This document shows positions 47,303 through 56,909 of a DNA stretch of 64,000 nucleotides, piece by piece. The notes below the pieces were generated by a model, which was given only the letters and a program-made list of their open reading frames with translations, was not told where the DNA came from and made no database searches. The DNA is from Burkholderiaceae bacterium (lineage in GTDB: Bacteria; Pseudomonadota; Gammaproteobacteria; Burkholderiales; Burkholderiaceae_C). The stretch covers positions 40,288-104,287 of the forward strand of contig JAFMFB010000002.1 in assembly GCA_017856435.1 (NCBI GenBank). Reading direction: 5' to 3'. Numbering within the stretch: position 1 is the first letter of the stretch; the number at the start of each line of letters is the position of its first letter. Both the position numbers and the translations under genes were made by a program.

Positions 47303-49198
47303 CTAACGACCGCGCAAAAACAGCGCGTCAAGTTCCTTCAGGCTGACCTGACGCCAGGTTGGCCGTCCGTGATTGCATTGATCAGAACGCTCGGTGCGCT
47401 CCATGTCGCGCAGCAGGGCGTTCATTTCCTCGAGGGTCAGACGGCGATTGGCTCGTACCGCCCCATGACAGGCCATGGTGGCCAGCAATTGGTTCTGGGA
47501 CTGTTGCAGAACATGGCTGGCCTCATGCTGGGCAAGTTCATGCAGGACACTTCGCGTCAACTCGACCGGATCGCCCTGGGCAAGAGTGGCCGGAACCGCG
47601 CGAATTGCCAAGGTCTTAGGCGATAAGGGGGAAAGCTCCAGTCCCAGGGCATCGAGCGTGTCAGCATGGGTTTGCGTGGTGGCTACCTCCTGCGGCGTTG
47701 CAGCAAAAGTCGCCGGGATCAAAAGCGCCTGACTGGTGATGCTTCTGGCATCCAGCTGCAGCTTGAGTCGCTCATACACAATGCGCTCATGGGCGGCATG
47801 CATGTCCACAATGATCAGTCCCTGGTCATTCTCCGCCAGGATATAGATGCCTTGCAGTTGGGCCAGGGCACGTCCCAGGGGCCAAATCGATGCCGAAACA
47901 TCAGAAGGTTCATTGGGTGGGGTGGTCGCTGTTGGGCTCGATGCAGCTCGCAGGGACTGCACTGGGACTTCATTTCCGGTGCCAGACGAGGCTGTTGGAT
48001 TCCAGAGCGCCGACAAATCACTGACGCGATACCCGGAATTTGAATTGAGGTTGATCGACGCTTGATTCCAGTTTCTCGTCGAAGACTCTGTCACGTCTGT
48101 TGCTGGCGTAAGACCAGGCTTTGAACCCTGGCCCTGCGCTTCTATCAGCGACGAGCGTGGAATGGCCAAGGCATTTTCGATGGCGTGTCGAACAGCCTGA
48201 TGAACTTCACGGCTATCTCTGAAGCGCACCTCGATCTTGGTGGGGTGAACATTCACATCCACCCTGGTGGGTTCAATATCGACATAAAGTGCATAGACCG
48301 GTTGCCTGTGGCCATGCAGGATATCCTGATAGGCACTGCGCGCAGCGTGCGACAGCACCTTGTCTCGGACAAAACGGCCGTTCACATAGGCATATTGGTG
48401 ATCGGCTCGAGAGCGTGCAGCATCGGGTACACCTGCCCGACCCCACACGCGCAGACTCGGTGCTTTGCCAGAGAATTGAGGCGAGACAACAAAGTCAACA
48501 GCGACTGAGTTGCCAATGAACTCTTCGCCCAATAGATCGGCCAGTCTTTTTTCAAGTGCGTTGGGGCCATGGCAGGCGCGCCATTGTTCAACCAGCTTGC
48601 CTTCATGCCATATTGAAAAACTCACGTCGGGTCTGGCCAGGGCATGACGACGCACCGATTCGATGCAATGCGCCAGCTCGGTGGCGTCGGACTTGAGAAA
48701 TTTTCTGCGGGCCGGGGTACTGTAAAAAAGCTCCCTGACTTCGACGGTAGTTCCGGCACTCCGCGCCACCGCCTTGAGTTCGCCGCTTCGACCATCAAGC
48801 TGCCAGGCATTGTCCTGGCCGGCAGGCCTAGAAAGAATTGCACAGTCGGAAATTGCGTTGATCGCGGCCAAGGCTTCACCGCGAAAACCCATGGTGGCTA
48901 CCGATTCAAGTTCGCGCAGGTCACGGATCTTGCTGGTGGCATGTCGTCTGAGGGCAAGCGGTAGCTCTTCACGGGCGATACCCCAGCCATCATCCTCCAC
49001 AACAATTAGGCGTACGCCACCGGACAGCAATCTCAGTGTGATTTGCTGGGCACCCGCATCCAAGGCATTGTCAACCAACTCGCGTACCACCGAGGCGGGC
49101 CGCTCCACCACTTCACCGGCAGCGATCTGGCTGATCAGAGAATCTGGCAGCTCTTGGATCGAGCGTGGTTGTTGGGGTAGGGGAGACAAGGGAATCAC
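47303..49198 (-). CDS. mutL: DNA mismatch repair protein MutL
   Basis: A 631-residue GHKL ATPase. The N-terminal domain has IAAGEVVERPASVVRELVDNALDAGA, EDDGWGI and MGFRGEALAAI. The C-terminal domain contains D465-M-H-A-A-H-E-R-I-V-Y-E476, which fits the DQHA(x)2E(x)4E endonuclease motif with Met for Gln, plus ACHGAVRAN and QCNHGRPT. It is therefore a nicking MutL of the kind found where MutH is absent. The start ATG 49198 is 58 bases from the divergent dedA. Confidence 0.97.
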   Translation of the reverse strand: MIPLSPLPQQPRSIQELPDSLISQIAAGEVVERPASVVRELVDNALDAGAQQITLRLLSGGVRLIVVEDDGWGIAREELPLALRRHATSKIRDLRELESVATMGFRGEALAAINAISDCAILSRPAGQDNAWQLDGRSGELKAVARSAGTTVEVRELFYSTPARRKFLKSDATELAHCIESVRRHALARPDVSFSIWHEGKLVEQWRACHGPNALEKRLADLLGEEFIGNSVAVDFVVSPQFSGKAPSLRVWGRAGVPDAARSRADHQYAYVNGRFVRDKVLSHAARSAYQDILHGHRQPVYALYVDIEPTRVDVNVHPTKIEVRFRDSREVHQAVRHAIENALAIPRSSLIEAQGQGSKPGLTPATDVTESSTRNWNQASINLNSNSGYRVSDLSALWNPTASSGTGNEVPVQSLRAASSPTATTPPNEPSDVSASIWPLGRALAQLQGIYILAENDQGLIIVDMHAAHERIVYERLKLQLDARSITSQALLIPATFAATPQEVATTQTHADTLDALGLELSPLSPKTLAIRAVPATLAQGDPVELTRSVLHELAQHEASHVLQQSQNQLLATMACHGAVRANRRLTLEEMNALLRDMERTERSDQCNHGRPTWRQVSLKELDALFLRGR

Positions 49199-49256
49199 AT
49201 GAATATTTTAGGCGGCTTGGCTGGAATGCCCAGACGCACCGGGATAATCACAGCCC

Positions 49257-49898
49257 ATGGAAACCATCACATTCTTGATCGACTTCATCCTGCATGTAGA
49301 TCGGCATCTTGAGTTATTTGTGCAGAACTATGGAGCCTGGGTCTATGCCCTGCTCTTTCTGATACTTTTTGTCGAAACTGGTGTTGTGATCATGCCCTTT
49401 TTGCCGGGGGATTCTCTGCTGTTTGTGGTGGGGGCCATGGCCGGTGCCGGCCTGCTGGATTATTCCCTTGTGGTCCCCTTGCTCCTGTGCGCTGCTGTTT
49501 TGGGAGATCAGTGCAACTACTCGATCGGACGATATTTTGGCCCTCGTGTCTTTCAGTGGGAGGATTCAAGACTGTTCAATAAGGCCGCCTTCGACAGAGC
49601 GCATGAATTTTATGAAACCTATGGTGGCATCACCATCGTGTTGGCGCGTTTTATGCCGTTTTTACGCACCTTTGTACCCTTTGTCGGAGGTGTGGCGGCC
49701 ATGAGCCGTGCCAAATTCACCACCTACAACATCGTCGGGGCCCTCATCTGGGTTTTGGGTATTTGTACCGCCGGCTATTTTTTGGGCAGCCTTCCTTGGG
49801 TCAAGGACAACCTTGAAAAAATCATTTGGGGTTTGATTCTTGTACCCGGCATGATCGTGATCTACGGAGCTTGGAAGGCCAGACAAAAAAACAATTAG
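49257..49898 (+). CDS. DedA family membrane protein
   Basis: A 213-residue protein with several hydrophobic segments. DedA motifs are FVETGVVIMPFLPGDSLLFVVGAMAG and GITIVLARFMPFLRTFVPFVGGVAAMS, followed by NIVGALIWV. DedA proteins are proposed phospholipid flippases needed for membrane homeostasis (E. coli YqjA/YghB; UptA in Gram-positives). It is divergent from mutL and followed by a 105-base gap with no recognised element. Confidence 0.92.
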   Translation: METITFLIDFILHVDRHLELFVQNYGAWVYALLFLILFVETGVVIMPFLPGDSLLFVVGAMAGAGLLDYSLVVPLLLCAAVLGDQCNYSIGRYFGPRVFQWEDSRLFNKAAFDRAHEFYETYGGITIVLARFMPFLRTFVPFVGGVAAMSRAKFTTYNIVGALIWVLGICTAGYFLGSLPWVKDNLEKIIWGLILVPGMIVIYGAWKARQKNN

Positions 49899-50003
49899 TA
49901 AACCAATTACCTTGGGCAAGCTGTTCAAAACTTGATATGGCTCAAGCCTGGCGTTGTCAGACGGCCTGATGCTAAGTACCCTGGTCGGAAGAAGGTGCTT
50001 GAG

Positions 50004-50330
50004 ATGACTCCTAAAAAAATCTCCACAAAGCCTGGGCCAAAAACTGCCAGCATGAAGGCGATTCCTGAAGCCGAAGGTGAGATGCTGGGGCTGGTGGTCC
50101 AACGTCCGGATGGCTATTACTGGCGCGGGCTTGAGAACCTGCAGGAAGTTGGCCCATTCAAAAGCGTTGAGGAAGCTGAGGCCGATATGCTGTCCTCTGC
50201 CGGTGAAACGCCTGAGCCCGGTGAAACCTTGCAAGAAGCCGAGAGTGAGCTGGGCATCTCCGAATGGATTGACCCGGATACTGGCGAACCTGCCGAGGGT
50301 TGGTCCAATCCCCGCGTCGATGGAGGCTGA
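50004..50330 (+). CDS. Small acidic protein of unknown function upstream of the ftsH paralogue
   Basis: A 108-residue, soluble protein with a short basic N-terminus (TPKKISTKPGPKTAS) and an acidic remainder. Blocks QRPDGYYWRGLENLQEVGPFKSVEEAEADML and GISEWIDPDTGEPAEG look conserved in style. I do not recognise a named family. ATG 50004 follows GCTTGAG; the track start at 49932 has no support. It ends three bases before the GTG of the FtsH paralogue, so the two are almost certainly one operon. Confidence 0.66.
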   Translation: MTPKKISTKPGPKTASMKAIPEAEGEMLGLVVQRPDGYYWRGLENLQEVGPFKSVEEAEADMLSSAGETPEPGETLQEAESELGISEWIDPDTGEPAEGWSNPRVDGG

Positions 50331-50333
50331 CCG

Positions 50334-52193
50334 GTGCAAAAAAGCACCCAATGGAATGTCTGGTATGTCATTCTGGCCTTAGTGGGGGTCTTGGTTCTGC
50401 GCGACTATGTGCAGCAGTGGCAACAGGTTCAACCACTGAGCTACAGCGAGTTCATGGCCGAGCTTGATCGGAAAAACATCAAGGAAATTTCTGTTTTCCC
50501 CAACCATCTGGAAGGCGAGTTGCACCAGCCCCTGCCAGATGGACGTTCACGCTTCTCAACCACTCGCGTTGAGCTGGATTTGGCGCACGATCTTGCTCAA
50601 TCGGGTGTGCGTTTTACGGGTGTCATTCAGAGTACTTTTTTGCGTGACGTGTTTTCCTGGCTGGCGCCAGCGCTGATTTTCTTTTTTGTCTGGATGTTTG
50701 CAATCCGCAAAATGGCAGAGCGGGGTGGCTTGGGAGGTGGCCTGGGTGAGGGGCTGTTGTCGATTGGCAAAAGTAAAGCAAAGGTCTTTGTTGAAAGTGA
50801 CACCAAGGTGACTTTTGACGATGTGGCCGGCGTTGACGAAGCTAAGGCTGAGCTGGAGGAAGTGGTCGATTTTCTGAAGGACCCCAACGAACACAGTCGG
50901 CTTGGTGCACGTATGCCCAAAGGTATTTTGCTGGTTGGGCCGCCCGGCACAGGCAAGACCTTGTTGGCGCGCGCGGTAGCGGGTCAGGCCGCTGTCCCCT
51001 TTTTCTCGATCAACGGCTCAGAGTTTGTTGAGATGTTTGTCGGTGTGGGGGCCGCCCGGGTCCGTGATCTCTTTGATCAGGCGCGTCAACATGCGCCTGC
51101 CATCATTTTCATTGATGAGCTTGATGCCTTGGGTCGAGCGCGCGGGGCCTGGAGCCTGGGCGGTCATGACGAGAAGGAGCAAACACTCAATCAACTACTG
51201 GCTGAGTTGGATGGTTTTGACCCCCGGACCGGGCTGGTATTGCTTGCGGCCACTAATCGGCCCGAAATTCTGGACCCGGCCCTGTTGCGGGCGGGTAGGT
51301 TCGATCGACAGGTTCTGGTCGATCGACCGGACAAGGTGGGGCGTCTGCAGATCTTGCAGGTCCATAGTCGTCGTATCAAGCTGGCACCCAACACAGACCT
51401 AGAACAGATAGCAGCCCTGACCCCAGGCTTTACCGGGGCTGATTTGGCCAATTTGGTGAATGAGGCTGCCCTGGCGGCAACGCGTCGCAAGGCCAATGAT
51501 GTGAGCCTGTCAGACTTTACCCAGGCCGTGGAACGGATCGTGGCGGGTCTGGAAAGACGAAACCGCATCCTCAACCCGGAAGAACGACGCATCATCGCGG
51601 TCCATGAAATGGGGCATGCGCTGGTGGCGATGGCTTTGCCCGGCATGGATAAGGTTCACAAGGTATCCATCATCCCACGCGGTATCGGCGCTCTGGGCTA
51701 CACCCTGCAGCGACCGACAGAGGACCGCTTCTTGATGACCCGCCAGGAGCTTGAGAACAAGATGACGGTATTGTTGGCTGGACGGGCGGCCGAAATGCTT
51801 GTGATCGGAAAGGTTTCAACCGGTGCGGCCGATGACCTGGTCAAAGCCACCGATATTGCGCGCAGCATGGTGATGCGATTTGGCATGGATGAGACGCTGG
51901 GTCAGGTAGCCTACGAAGACCCACCCTCGCCATTTCTTGGCGCATTGCCTGAGGGCATCGGGGTGAGGGAGAGACGCTTTTCGCCGCAGACGAGCCGTGA
52001 GATTGACTGCTCGGTGCGCAATTTGACCGAGGCCGCGATGCGCCAGGCCACCCAGTTGCTGAGCCCTCGACGTCTGCTCTTGGAGCAAGGTAGCGCAGAT
52101 TTGTTGTCACGCGAAACGCTGAGCGAGGAAGAGGTCAGAGCCTTTTCTCATATGCCGCTTGGTTCGGGCCAGGGGTCCAACCAATCGGTTTGA
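50334..52193 (+). CDS. FtsH-family ATP-dependent zinc metalloprotease (paralogue)
   Basis: A 619-residue membrane AAA+ protease. Two N-terminal helices (about residues 8-23 and 101-122) flank a periplasmic domain. The AAA module has Walker [13 protein letters not shown], Walker [12 protein letters not shown] and the [23 protein letters not shown]. The protease site is H424-E-M-G-H with the likely third zinc ligand in [14 protein letters not shown], so it is probably active. GTG start after TGGAGG. It does not sit in the usual rrmJ-ftsH-folP context, so a second, main FtsH is likely elsewhere. Confidence 0.92.
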   Translation: MQKSTQWNVWYVILALVGVLVLRDYVQQWQQVQPLSYSEFMAELDRKNIKEISVFPNHLEGELHQPLPDGRSRFSTTRVELDLAHDLAQSGVRFTGVIQSTFLRDVFSWLAPALIFFFVWMFAIRKMAERGGLGGGLGEGLLSIGKSKAKVFVESDTKVTFDDVAGVDEAKAELEEVVDFLKDPNEHSRLGARMPKGILLVGPPGTGKTLLARAVAGQAAVPFFSINGSEFVEMFVGVGAARVRDLFDQARQHAPAIIFIDELDALGRARGAWSLGGHDEKEQTLNQLLAELDGFDPRTGLVLLAATNRPEILDPALLRAGRFDRQVLVDRPDKVGRLQILQVHSRRIKLAPNTDLEQIAALTPGFTGADLANLVNEAALAATRRKANDVSLSDFTQAVERIVAGLERRNRILNPEERRIIAVHEMGHALVAMALPGMDKVHKVSIIPRGIGALGYTLQRPTEDRFLMTRQELENKMTVLLAGRAAEMLVIGKVSTGAADDLVKATDIARSMVMRFGMDETLGQVAYEDPPSPFLGALPEGIGVRERRFSPQTSREIDCSVRNLTEAAMRQATQLLSPRRLLLEQGSADLLSRETLSEEEVRAFSHMPLGSGQGSNQSV

Positions 52194-52264
52194 CTTCCAC
52201 CCTGGTCTCGCTCGAAGCGCTTGGGCCATTTCGCGTAGGGATTGAATGGGAGTCAGGTGTCCAG

Positions 52265-53569
52265 CTAGACCTTGTTACTTCGCGCAAGCGGGGGATTTTT
52301 GGCAAAGTAGGCCTTGATCCCTTTGAGCAGCGCATCAGCCAGTTGCTCCTTGTAGGCCTCATTGTTGAGCTTGGCTTCCTCATCCGGGTTGCTGATGAAA
52401 CCGGCCTCTACCAGAACGCTGGGTATATCCGGGGCTTTCAAAACTGCAAACCCGGCTTGTTCCACCCGAGGTTTGTGCAGTTTGCCAACCTTGCCAATCT
52501 CTCCCAATAAGGAGCCACCAAGCTTCAGGCTGTCCTTAATCTGAGCGGTCGTGCTCATGTCAAGCAGTGCATGCATCACCTGCTTGTCCTTGGACTGAAT
52601 GTTGATGCCGCCGATCAGGTCGGCCTTGTTCTCTTTTGCAGCAATCCAGCGAGCTGCGCTGCTGGAGGCACCACCATGGCTCAGGGCAAAAACACTGGCG
52701 CCCTGAGGGCGGGCGGTGTAGAAGGCATCGGCGTGGATGCTGACGAACAGATCAGCCTGAACTTGCCTGGCCTTTTGCACGCGCACATGTAGAGGAACAA
52801 AATAATCTGCATCCCGGATCAGGTAAGCGCGCATCACATGCCCCTGAGTGCTGCTGGCATTGATTTGCTCGCGCAGACGGCGAGCCAGCGCCAGCACCAC
52901 ATCTTTTTCCTTAGTCCCGCCAGGGCCGATGGCGCCTGGATCCTCACCACCGTGGCCAGGGTCAATTGCAACAATGATCAGCCGCTCGGTTGTACTGGGC
53001 CGGGCTGCTGGAGCCGGTGAATTGGACTTCGCCTCGGGTTGCATCGGTCGCTGGGCCTGCTGTTGCATCAGATCACCCAGAGGATCAGCTTGTTTGCCCG
53101 ATGCAGGGGCCGGACTGTCCAGCCGATTGCGAATCAGGGATTCCAGCGGGTCGATAGCCTGGGCCGGGTAGAGATCAAGCACCAGGCGATGTTGGTAGGC
53201 CGCAATCGGTGGCAGGGTGAATACCTGCGGTGAAATGGCCAGCTTAAGGTCCAGCACAATTCGAACCACCGACGGCGCATTTTGGCCGACCCGCACGCCG
53301 GCAATATTGGGATCGTCAGACCGAACTTTGGCCACAATGTCCCGTAGGGTAGGGTTCAGCTCGATGCCTTCAATATCTACAGCAAGTCGGGGCGGATTGG
53401 GCACAAACAGCTGACGGGTGCTGAGGGCAGCATCAGATTCGATGGTCACGCGCGTGTAGTCTGCGGCCGGCCATACCCTAACAGCCAGAATGGTTGCCCC
53501 GCGGGCGATCTGAGCACTACCTAGAAGCAGCACCAGGCTGCCTTGCTGCAACAGCTTCCTGCGCTTCAA
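52265..53569 (-). CDS. amiC: N-acetylmuramoyl-L-alanine amidase, AmiC type
   Basis: A 434-residue periplasmic enzyme that splits septal peptidoglycan at division. It begins with a signal sequence (KRRKLLQQGSLVLLLGSAQIARGA), followed by an AMIN domain (about residues 28-135), a Pro/Ala linker and an amidase_3 domain with zinc-site motifs DPGHGGEDPG, KEKDVVL, SIHADAF and the catalytic EAGFISN. AMIN targets the septum and interaction with EnvC/NlpD is known for relatives. It overlaps tsaE by 4 bases (ATGA). Confidence 0.94.
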   Translation of the reverse strand: MKRRKLLQQGSLVLLLGSAQIARGATILAVRVWPAADYTRVTIESDAALSTRQLFVPNPPRLAVDIEGIELNPTLRDIVAKVRSDDPNIAGVRVGQNAPSVVRIVLDLKLAISPQVFTLPPIAAYQHRLVLDLYPAQAIDPLESLIRNRLDSPAPASGKQADPLGDLMQQQAQRPMQPEAKSNSPAPAARPSTTERLIIVAIDPGHGGEDPGAIGPGGTKEKDVVLALARRLREQINASSTQGHVMRAYLIRDADYFVPLHVRVQKARQVQADLFVSIHADAFYTARPQGASVFALSHGGASSSAARWIAAKENKADLIGGINIQSKDKQVMHALLDMSTTAQIKDSLKLGGSLLGEIGKVGKLHKPRVEQAGFAVLKAPDIPSVLVEAGFISNPDEEAKLNNEAYKEQLADALLKGIKAYFAKNPPLARSNKV

Positions 53570-54030
53570 GCAGCACCCCGGCCGTCAATATCGCTGATCA
53601 GTGAGCTGCCACTGGACGTGTTGGCCTTTAGCAGGACACGCCGGGTCTGGTCAGGCTCGACTTGCAGATCAACTTCCAGGTCAGCCTGCGGCAGGTAGCC
53701 CAGGGCTTTTTCTGGCCACTCCACCAGCTTTAATCCCGGGCTGGCAAAAATGTCCCTAAAACCAGCCTCTTCCCATTCCCTGGGGTCGTTGAAGCGGTAG
53801 AAATCAAAGTGCCAGATGTTCAGGTTGGGCAATTCATAGGGTTCAACCACCGCGTAGGTCGGACTTTTGATGCGGCCGGTGATTCCCAGCGCGCGCAGAA
53901 GGTAACGCACCAGGGTGGTTTTTCCAGCGCCCAGGTCACCATGGATTTTCACCAGGGCGTTCTTTAGCGCTGGCTGAGCGGCCAGTTGGGTGGCGAACCT
54001 CTGGGTGTCTTTTTCGTCAAGAAAAGACAA
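53566..54030 (-). CDS. tsaE: tRNA threonylcarbamoyladenosine biosynthesis ATPase TsaE
   Basis: A 154-residue P-loop ATPase with GDLGAGKTTLVRYLLRALG and the later SPTYAVVEPYE, WHFDFYRF and VEWPEKA blocks. TsaE supports TsaB/TsaD in making t6A37 of ANN-decoding tRNAs. There is no ATG near the family N-terminus; the best start is TTG 54030 (LSFLDEKDTQRFATQLA). The only upstream ATG, at 54216, would overlap the divergent queG by 165 bases. It is coupled to amiC. Confidence 0.9.
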   Translation of the reverse strand: MSFLDEKDTQRFATQLAAQPALKNALVKIHGDLGAGKTTLVRYLLRALGITGRIKSPTYAVVEPYELPNLNIWHFDFYRFNDPREWEEAGFRDIFASPGLKLVEWPEKALGYLPQADLEVDLQVEPDQTRRVLLKANTSSGSSLISDIDGRGAA

Positions 54031-54051
54031 GGTTTTTACAATGCCTTGGTG

Positions 54052-55134
54052 ATGAACAACAGAACTCAATTCGTCTCTCAAATTCAGGACTGGGCCCGCG
54101 AACTTGGATTTTCCCAAATTGGCGTTGCCGGTGTCGACCTGAGCGAGGCCGAGCCCGGACTGCAGGACTGGCTTGCCCAGGGATTTCACGGCAGCATGGC
54201 CTATATGGCCGCACATGGTCTGAAGCGGGCCCGCCCAGCCGAACTCGTTCCTGGAACTGTCAGTGTGATCACGCTTTGCATGGATTATCTGCCCGTATCG
54301 ACCCCCCCAGACTGGCAGGCCTTGGAGTTGTCCCGCCTACAACAGCCAGAACGGGGTGTGATTTCTCTTTATGCACGTGGCAGGGATTATCACAAGGTAT
54401 TGCGCTCCCGGTTGCAGCAACTTGCCCAGCGGATCGCGCAACACCTGGGGCCGCTTGGCTATCGGGTCTTTACAGACTCGGCTCCGGTACTTGAGGCGGA
54501 GCTGGCAAGGCGCAGCGGTTTGGGTTGGCGCGGCAAGCACACCCTGGTGCTTAACCGCGAGGCCGGGTCCATGTTCTTTCTGGGTGAGATCTTCGTGGAC
54601 ATTTCCCTGCCAGAAACCCCGGCTGTGAGTGCGCATTGTGGTTCATGTGACGCCTGCATGAGCGTTTGCCCCACCCGCGCAATTGTGCAGCCCAATAAAC
54701 TGGACGCCAGGCGCTGTATTTCCTACCTGACGATTGAACATGCGGGTCCGATTCCCCTTGAGTTGCGGCCTCTGATTGGCAATCGGATCTACGGGTGTGA
54801 TGACTGTCAGCTGGTGTGCCCCTGGAACAAATATGCGCGGCGCCATGCGCTGCCAGATTTTGATGTGCGGGACGGCATGGTTGGTGCCACCCTTCTCAGC
54901 CTGTTTGGATGGTCTGAGGCTGAGTTCATGCAGCGAACCGAGGGCAGCCCGATTCGCAGAATTGGCTATTCGCGCTGGTTGCGCAATCTTGCAGTGGCCA
55001 TTGGCAACGCACTGAGGACGAACCCTGATCCAGACTTGATCGCAGCGCTGCAGCGCCGGGCCCAGGGATGTGACGCGCTGGTGCTGGAGCATGTTCATTG
55101 GGCCCTGGCGCAGGCTGACAGCGCACCCCATTAA
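54052..55134 (+). CDS. queG: Epoxyqueuosine reductase
   Basis: A 360-residue cobalamin-dependent enzyme for the last step of queuosine synthesis in tRNA. Motifs seen are the N-terminal domain ARELGFSQIGVAGVDLSEAEPGLQDWLAQGFHGSMAYM, GLGWRGKHTLVLNREAGSMFFLGEI, and two [4Fe-4S] sites CGSCDACMSVCPTRAI and CDDCQLVCPWNKYA with an extra Cys in RCISYLTIE. ATG 54052 is preferred over the track start at 53986. The start is only 21 bases from the divergent tsaE. Confidence 0.94.
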   Translation: MNNRTQFVSQIQDWARELGFSQIGVAGVDLSEAEPGLQDWLAQGFHGSMAYMAAHGLKRARPAELVPGTVSVITLCMDYLPVSTPPDWQALELSRLQQPERGVISLYARGRDYHKVLRSRLQQLAQRIAQHLGPLGYRVFTDSAPVLEAELARRSGLGWRGKHTLVLNREAGSMFFLGEIFVDISLPETPAVSAHCGSCDACMSVCPTRAIVQPNKLDARRCISYLTIEHAGPIPLELRPLIGNRIYGCDDCQLVCPWNKYARRHALPDFDVRDGMVGATLLSLFGWSEAEFMQRTEGSPIRRIGYSRWLRNLAVAIGNALRTNPDPDLIAALQRRAQGCDALVLEHVHWALAQADSAPH

Positions 55135-55200
55135 CGCTAATGCCTACAGGGCAAATCGGCGGCCTGCCATGTCCACAGAAGGCCGGCGGAGCGGATGGGC

Positions 55201-56124
55201 TCAGAAGCGGGAAAGCAGGGGTAACAACACACCCAGCGCAAACGGCAAGCTCAGCATGCCAAGCAGGGTGGAGAGGGTGACCAGGCCGGCTACGAAAGCC
55301 CCGTCATAGCCCATCTTGGTCGCCAACACATAGCTGCTGGAGGCGGTGGGCAAAGCTGAAAAACATAACAAGATGGTCGACTGAATTGCGTTGAGCTCAA
55401 AGCCCAGAGACAGTCCCAAAGCAACCAATGGCAGCAACAGGTGCCGGATGATGAGCAGCCCTGCGCTGAGCCCGCTCGCGGTGGTCAGAGTGCCTAGCCG
55501 CAAACCTGCACCGGCTGACATAAGCCCCAGCGCCACGGCAGCAGCACCAAGTCTGGTCGCTGTGGGTGCAAGCCAGATTGGCATCTGAAAATTCATCAGA
55601 TTGGCACTGACCCCCAGAAATGTGGCAATGATCAATGGATTGCGAGCCAACTCGCGCCATAAATTTCGCTGCGCATGCCGGGCCATCGGCCAGACTGCTC
55701 CAACATTCACCAGGGGAATGCAAAAGCCGATCAGGATGGCAATCATCAAAACGCCCTGTGTTCCGGCCAGCCGATCGGCCAGGGCCAGGGCAATATAGGA
55801 ATTGAACCGAAAAGAAACCTGCGCCCCCGCCGCATGCAACAGGGCGTCAACTGAATGACCCTGCCAGGAAAAAAATGGCAGGCTATAAGCTAGGGCAATT
55901 CCAGCCAGGCTCAGGATCAGGCCGGCCCCAATCAGGCTGGTAGCGACCGAGAGATCGAGCGGGCTGCGTACGATACTGTGAAAAAGCAGTACGGGAAACA
56001 GAAAATAGTAAACCAGTGTTTCGACCTGCTCCCAGACGGTCCGGTTAAGTGCTGTGTGCCGACAGACCAGATAGCCGCACAGAATGAGAAAAAAATCTGG
56101 AAACAGAAGCTGTGCGTAGTTCAC
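55201..56124 (-). CDS. AEC family transporter (auxin efflux carrier type)
   Basis: A 307-residue protein with about ten hydrophobic helices in two halves (first begins NYAQLLFPDFFLILCGYLVCRHT; the second contains NPLIIATFLGVSANLMNFQMPIWL and GLMSAGAGLRLGTL). AEC proteins carry malonate, malate or other carboxylates and similar anions. No ATG fits; GTG 56124 leaves a 19-base gap after the TauE gene. Last gene of the leftward ten-gene run. Its job may be carboxylate uptake or release, which is inference from the neighbours. Confidence 0.85.
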   Translation of the reverse strand: MNYAQLLFPDFFLILCGYLVCRHTALNRTVWEQVETLVYYFLFPVLLFHSIVRSPLDLSVATSLIGAGLILSLAGIALAYSLPFFSWQGHSVDALLHAAGAQVSFRFNSYIALALADRLAGTQGVLMIAILIGFCIPLVNVGAVWPMARHAQRNLWRELARNPLIIATFLGVSANLMNFQMPIWLAPTATRLGAAAVALGLMSAGAGLRLGTLTTASGLSAGLLIIRHLLLPLVALGLSLGFELNAIQSTILLCFSALPTASSSYVLATKMGYDGAFVAGLVTLSTLLGMLSLPFALGVLLPLLSRF

Positions 56125-56143
56125 TATGGCAAGGATATCAGCT

Positions 56144-56893
56144 TCAGCTCGTAGACCAGCTTCGCAAGACCAGGTTGATGCCGCTGGCAAGCAGTAACAG
56201 CCAGATGATTCGCTTGGCCAATGACAACTCGATGCGTGTGTGCAGCCTGGCCCCTAAAAAATAGCCCGCCAATGCACAGGGAAGCAGAATGAAGGCCAGA
56301 GCCAGCAAACCTTGTTGGGCATAAAACCCGCTGCCTGCAAACATTAGCAAACGTGCCAGAGCAGTCCCGAAAATCAACAAGCCCAAAGTGGCGCGTAAAA
56401 CATGCACCAATTCAATCCGTCGTGCCAGATAGATGGCGTAGATGGGCCCACCTGTACCGTAAAGTGCGGTGAAGGCACCACCGACCAGACCAGTCAGTCC
56501 AACCCACCGAGGTGAAATTTGCACAGGATTGGGCTGACTCAGAAGGCTCCAGCTGGCGTAGCCCAGCACAAAAAGTCCGAGGCCGAGAATCAGCCAGCGT
56601 TCCGGAGCAAAAGCCAGCAAGGGAACCCCAATGGCCATGCCCAGCAAAAGAAAGGGCAACAGACGTTTGATTTCACTCCAGTCGGCCTGATGACGATACT
56701 TCAGGCCCAACAACAGGCCGGTGCAGACATCAAACACCAGCATCATGGGTACCGCAAAACGCAGGGAAAAAAAATGAGCCAGAAGGGGCAGGCCGACTAT
56801 CACCGCGCCAAATCCCGTCAAGCCATACACGGCATAGGCCAGCGTGACAATCATTGCCGGTCCCAGCATCGCGCCCCAGGAAAGCTCAAGCAT
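56144..56893 (-). CDS. TauE/SafE family anion exporter
   Basis: A 249-residue protein with about eight helices. The first repeat has AYAVYGLTGFGAVIVGLPLLAHFF and the second GLTGLVGGAFTALYGTGGPIYAIYLA, the typical paired TauE motifs. Named members export sulfite or sulfoacetate; others move different organic anions. It lies 16 bases downstream of the ThDP enzyme gene in the same direction, so it may export a product of that pathway. That link is inference. Confidence 0.88.
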   Translation of the reverse strand: MLELSWGAMLGPAMIVTLAYAVYGLTGFGAVIVGLPLLAHFFSLRFAVPMMLVFDVCTGLLLGLKYRHQADWSEIKRLLPFLLLGMAIGVPLLAFAPERWLILGLGLFVLGYASWSLLSQPNPVQISPRWVGLTGLVGGAFTALYGTGGPIYAIYLARRIELVHVLRATLGLLIFGTALARLLMFAGSGFYAQQGLLALAFILLPCALAGYFLGARLHTRIELSLAKRIIWLLLLASGINLVLRSWSTS

Positions 56894-56909
56894 TGGTTGA
56901 TTTAAGAAA

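Noticed and set aside
52190-52510. 106-residue plus-strand ORF after the ftsH paralogue
   Set aside because: Overlaps the 3' end of amiC antisense; amiC has complete amidase motifs.
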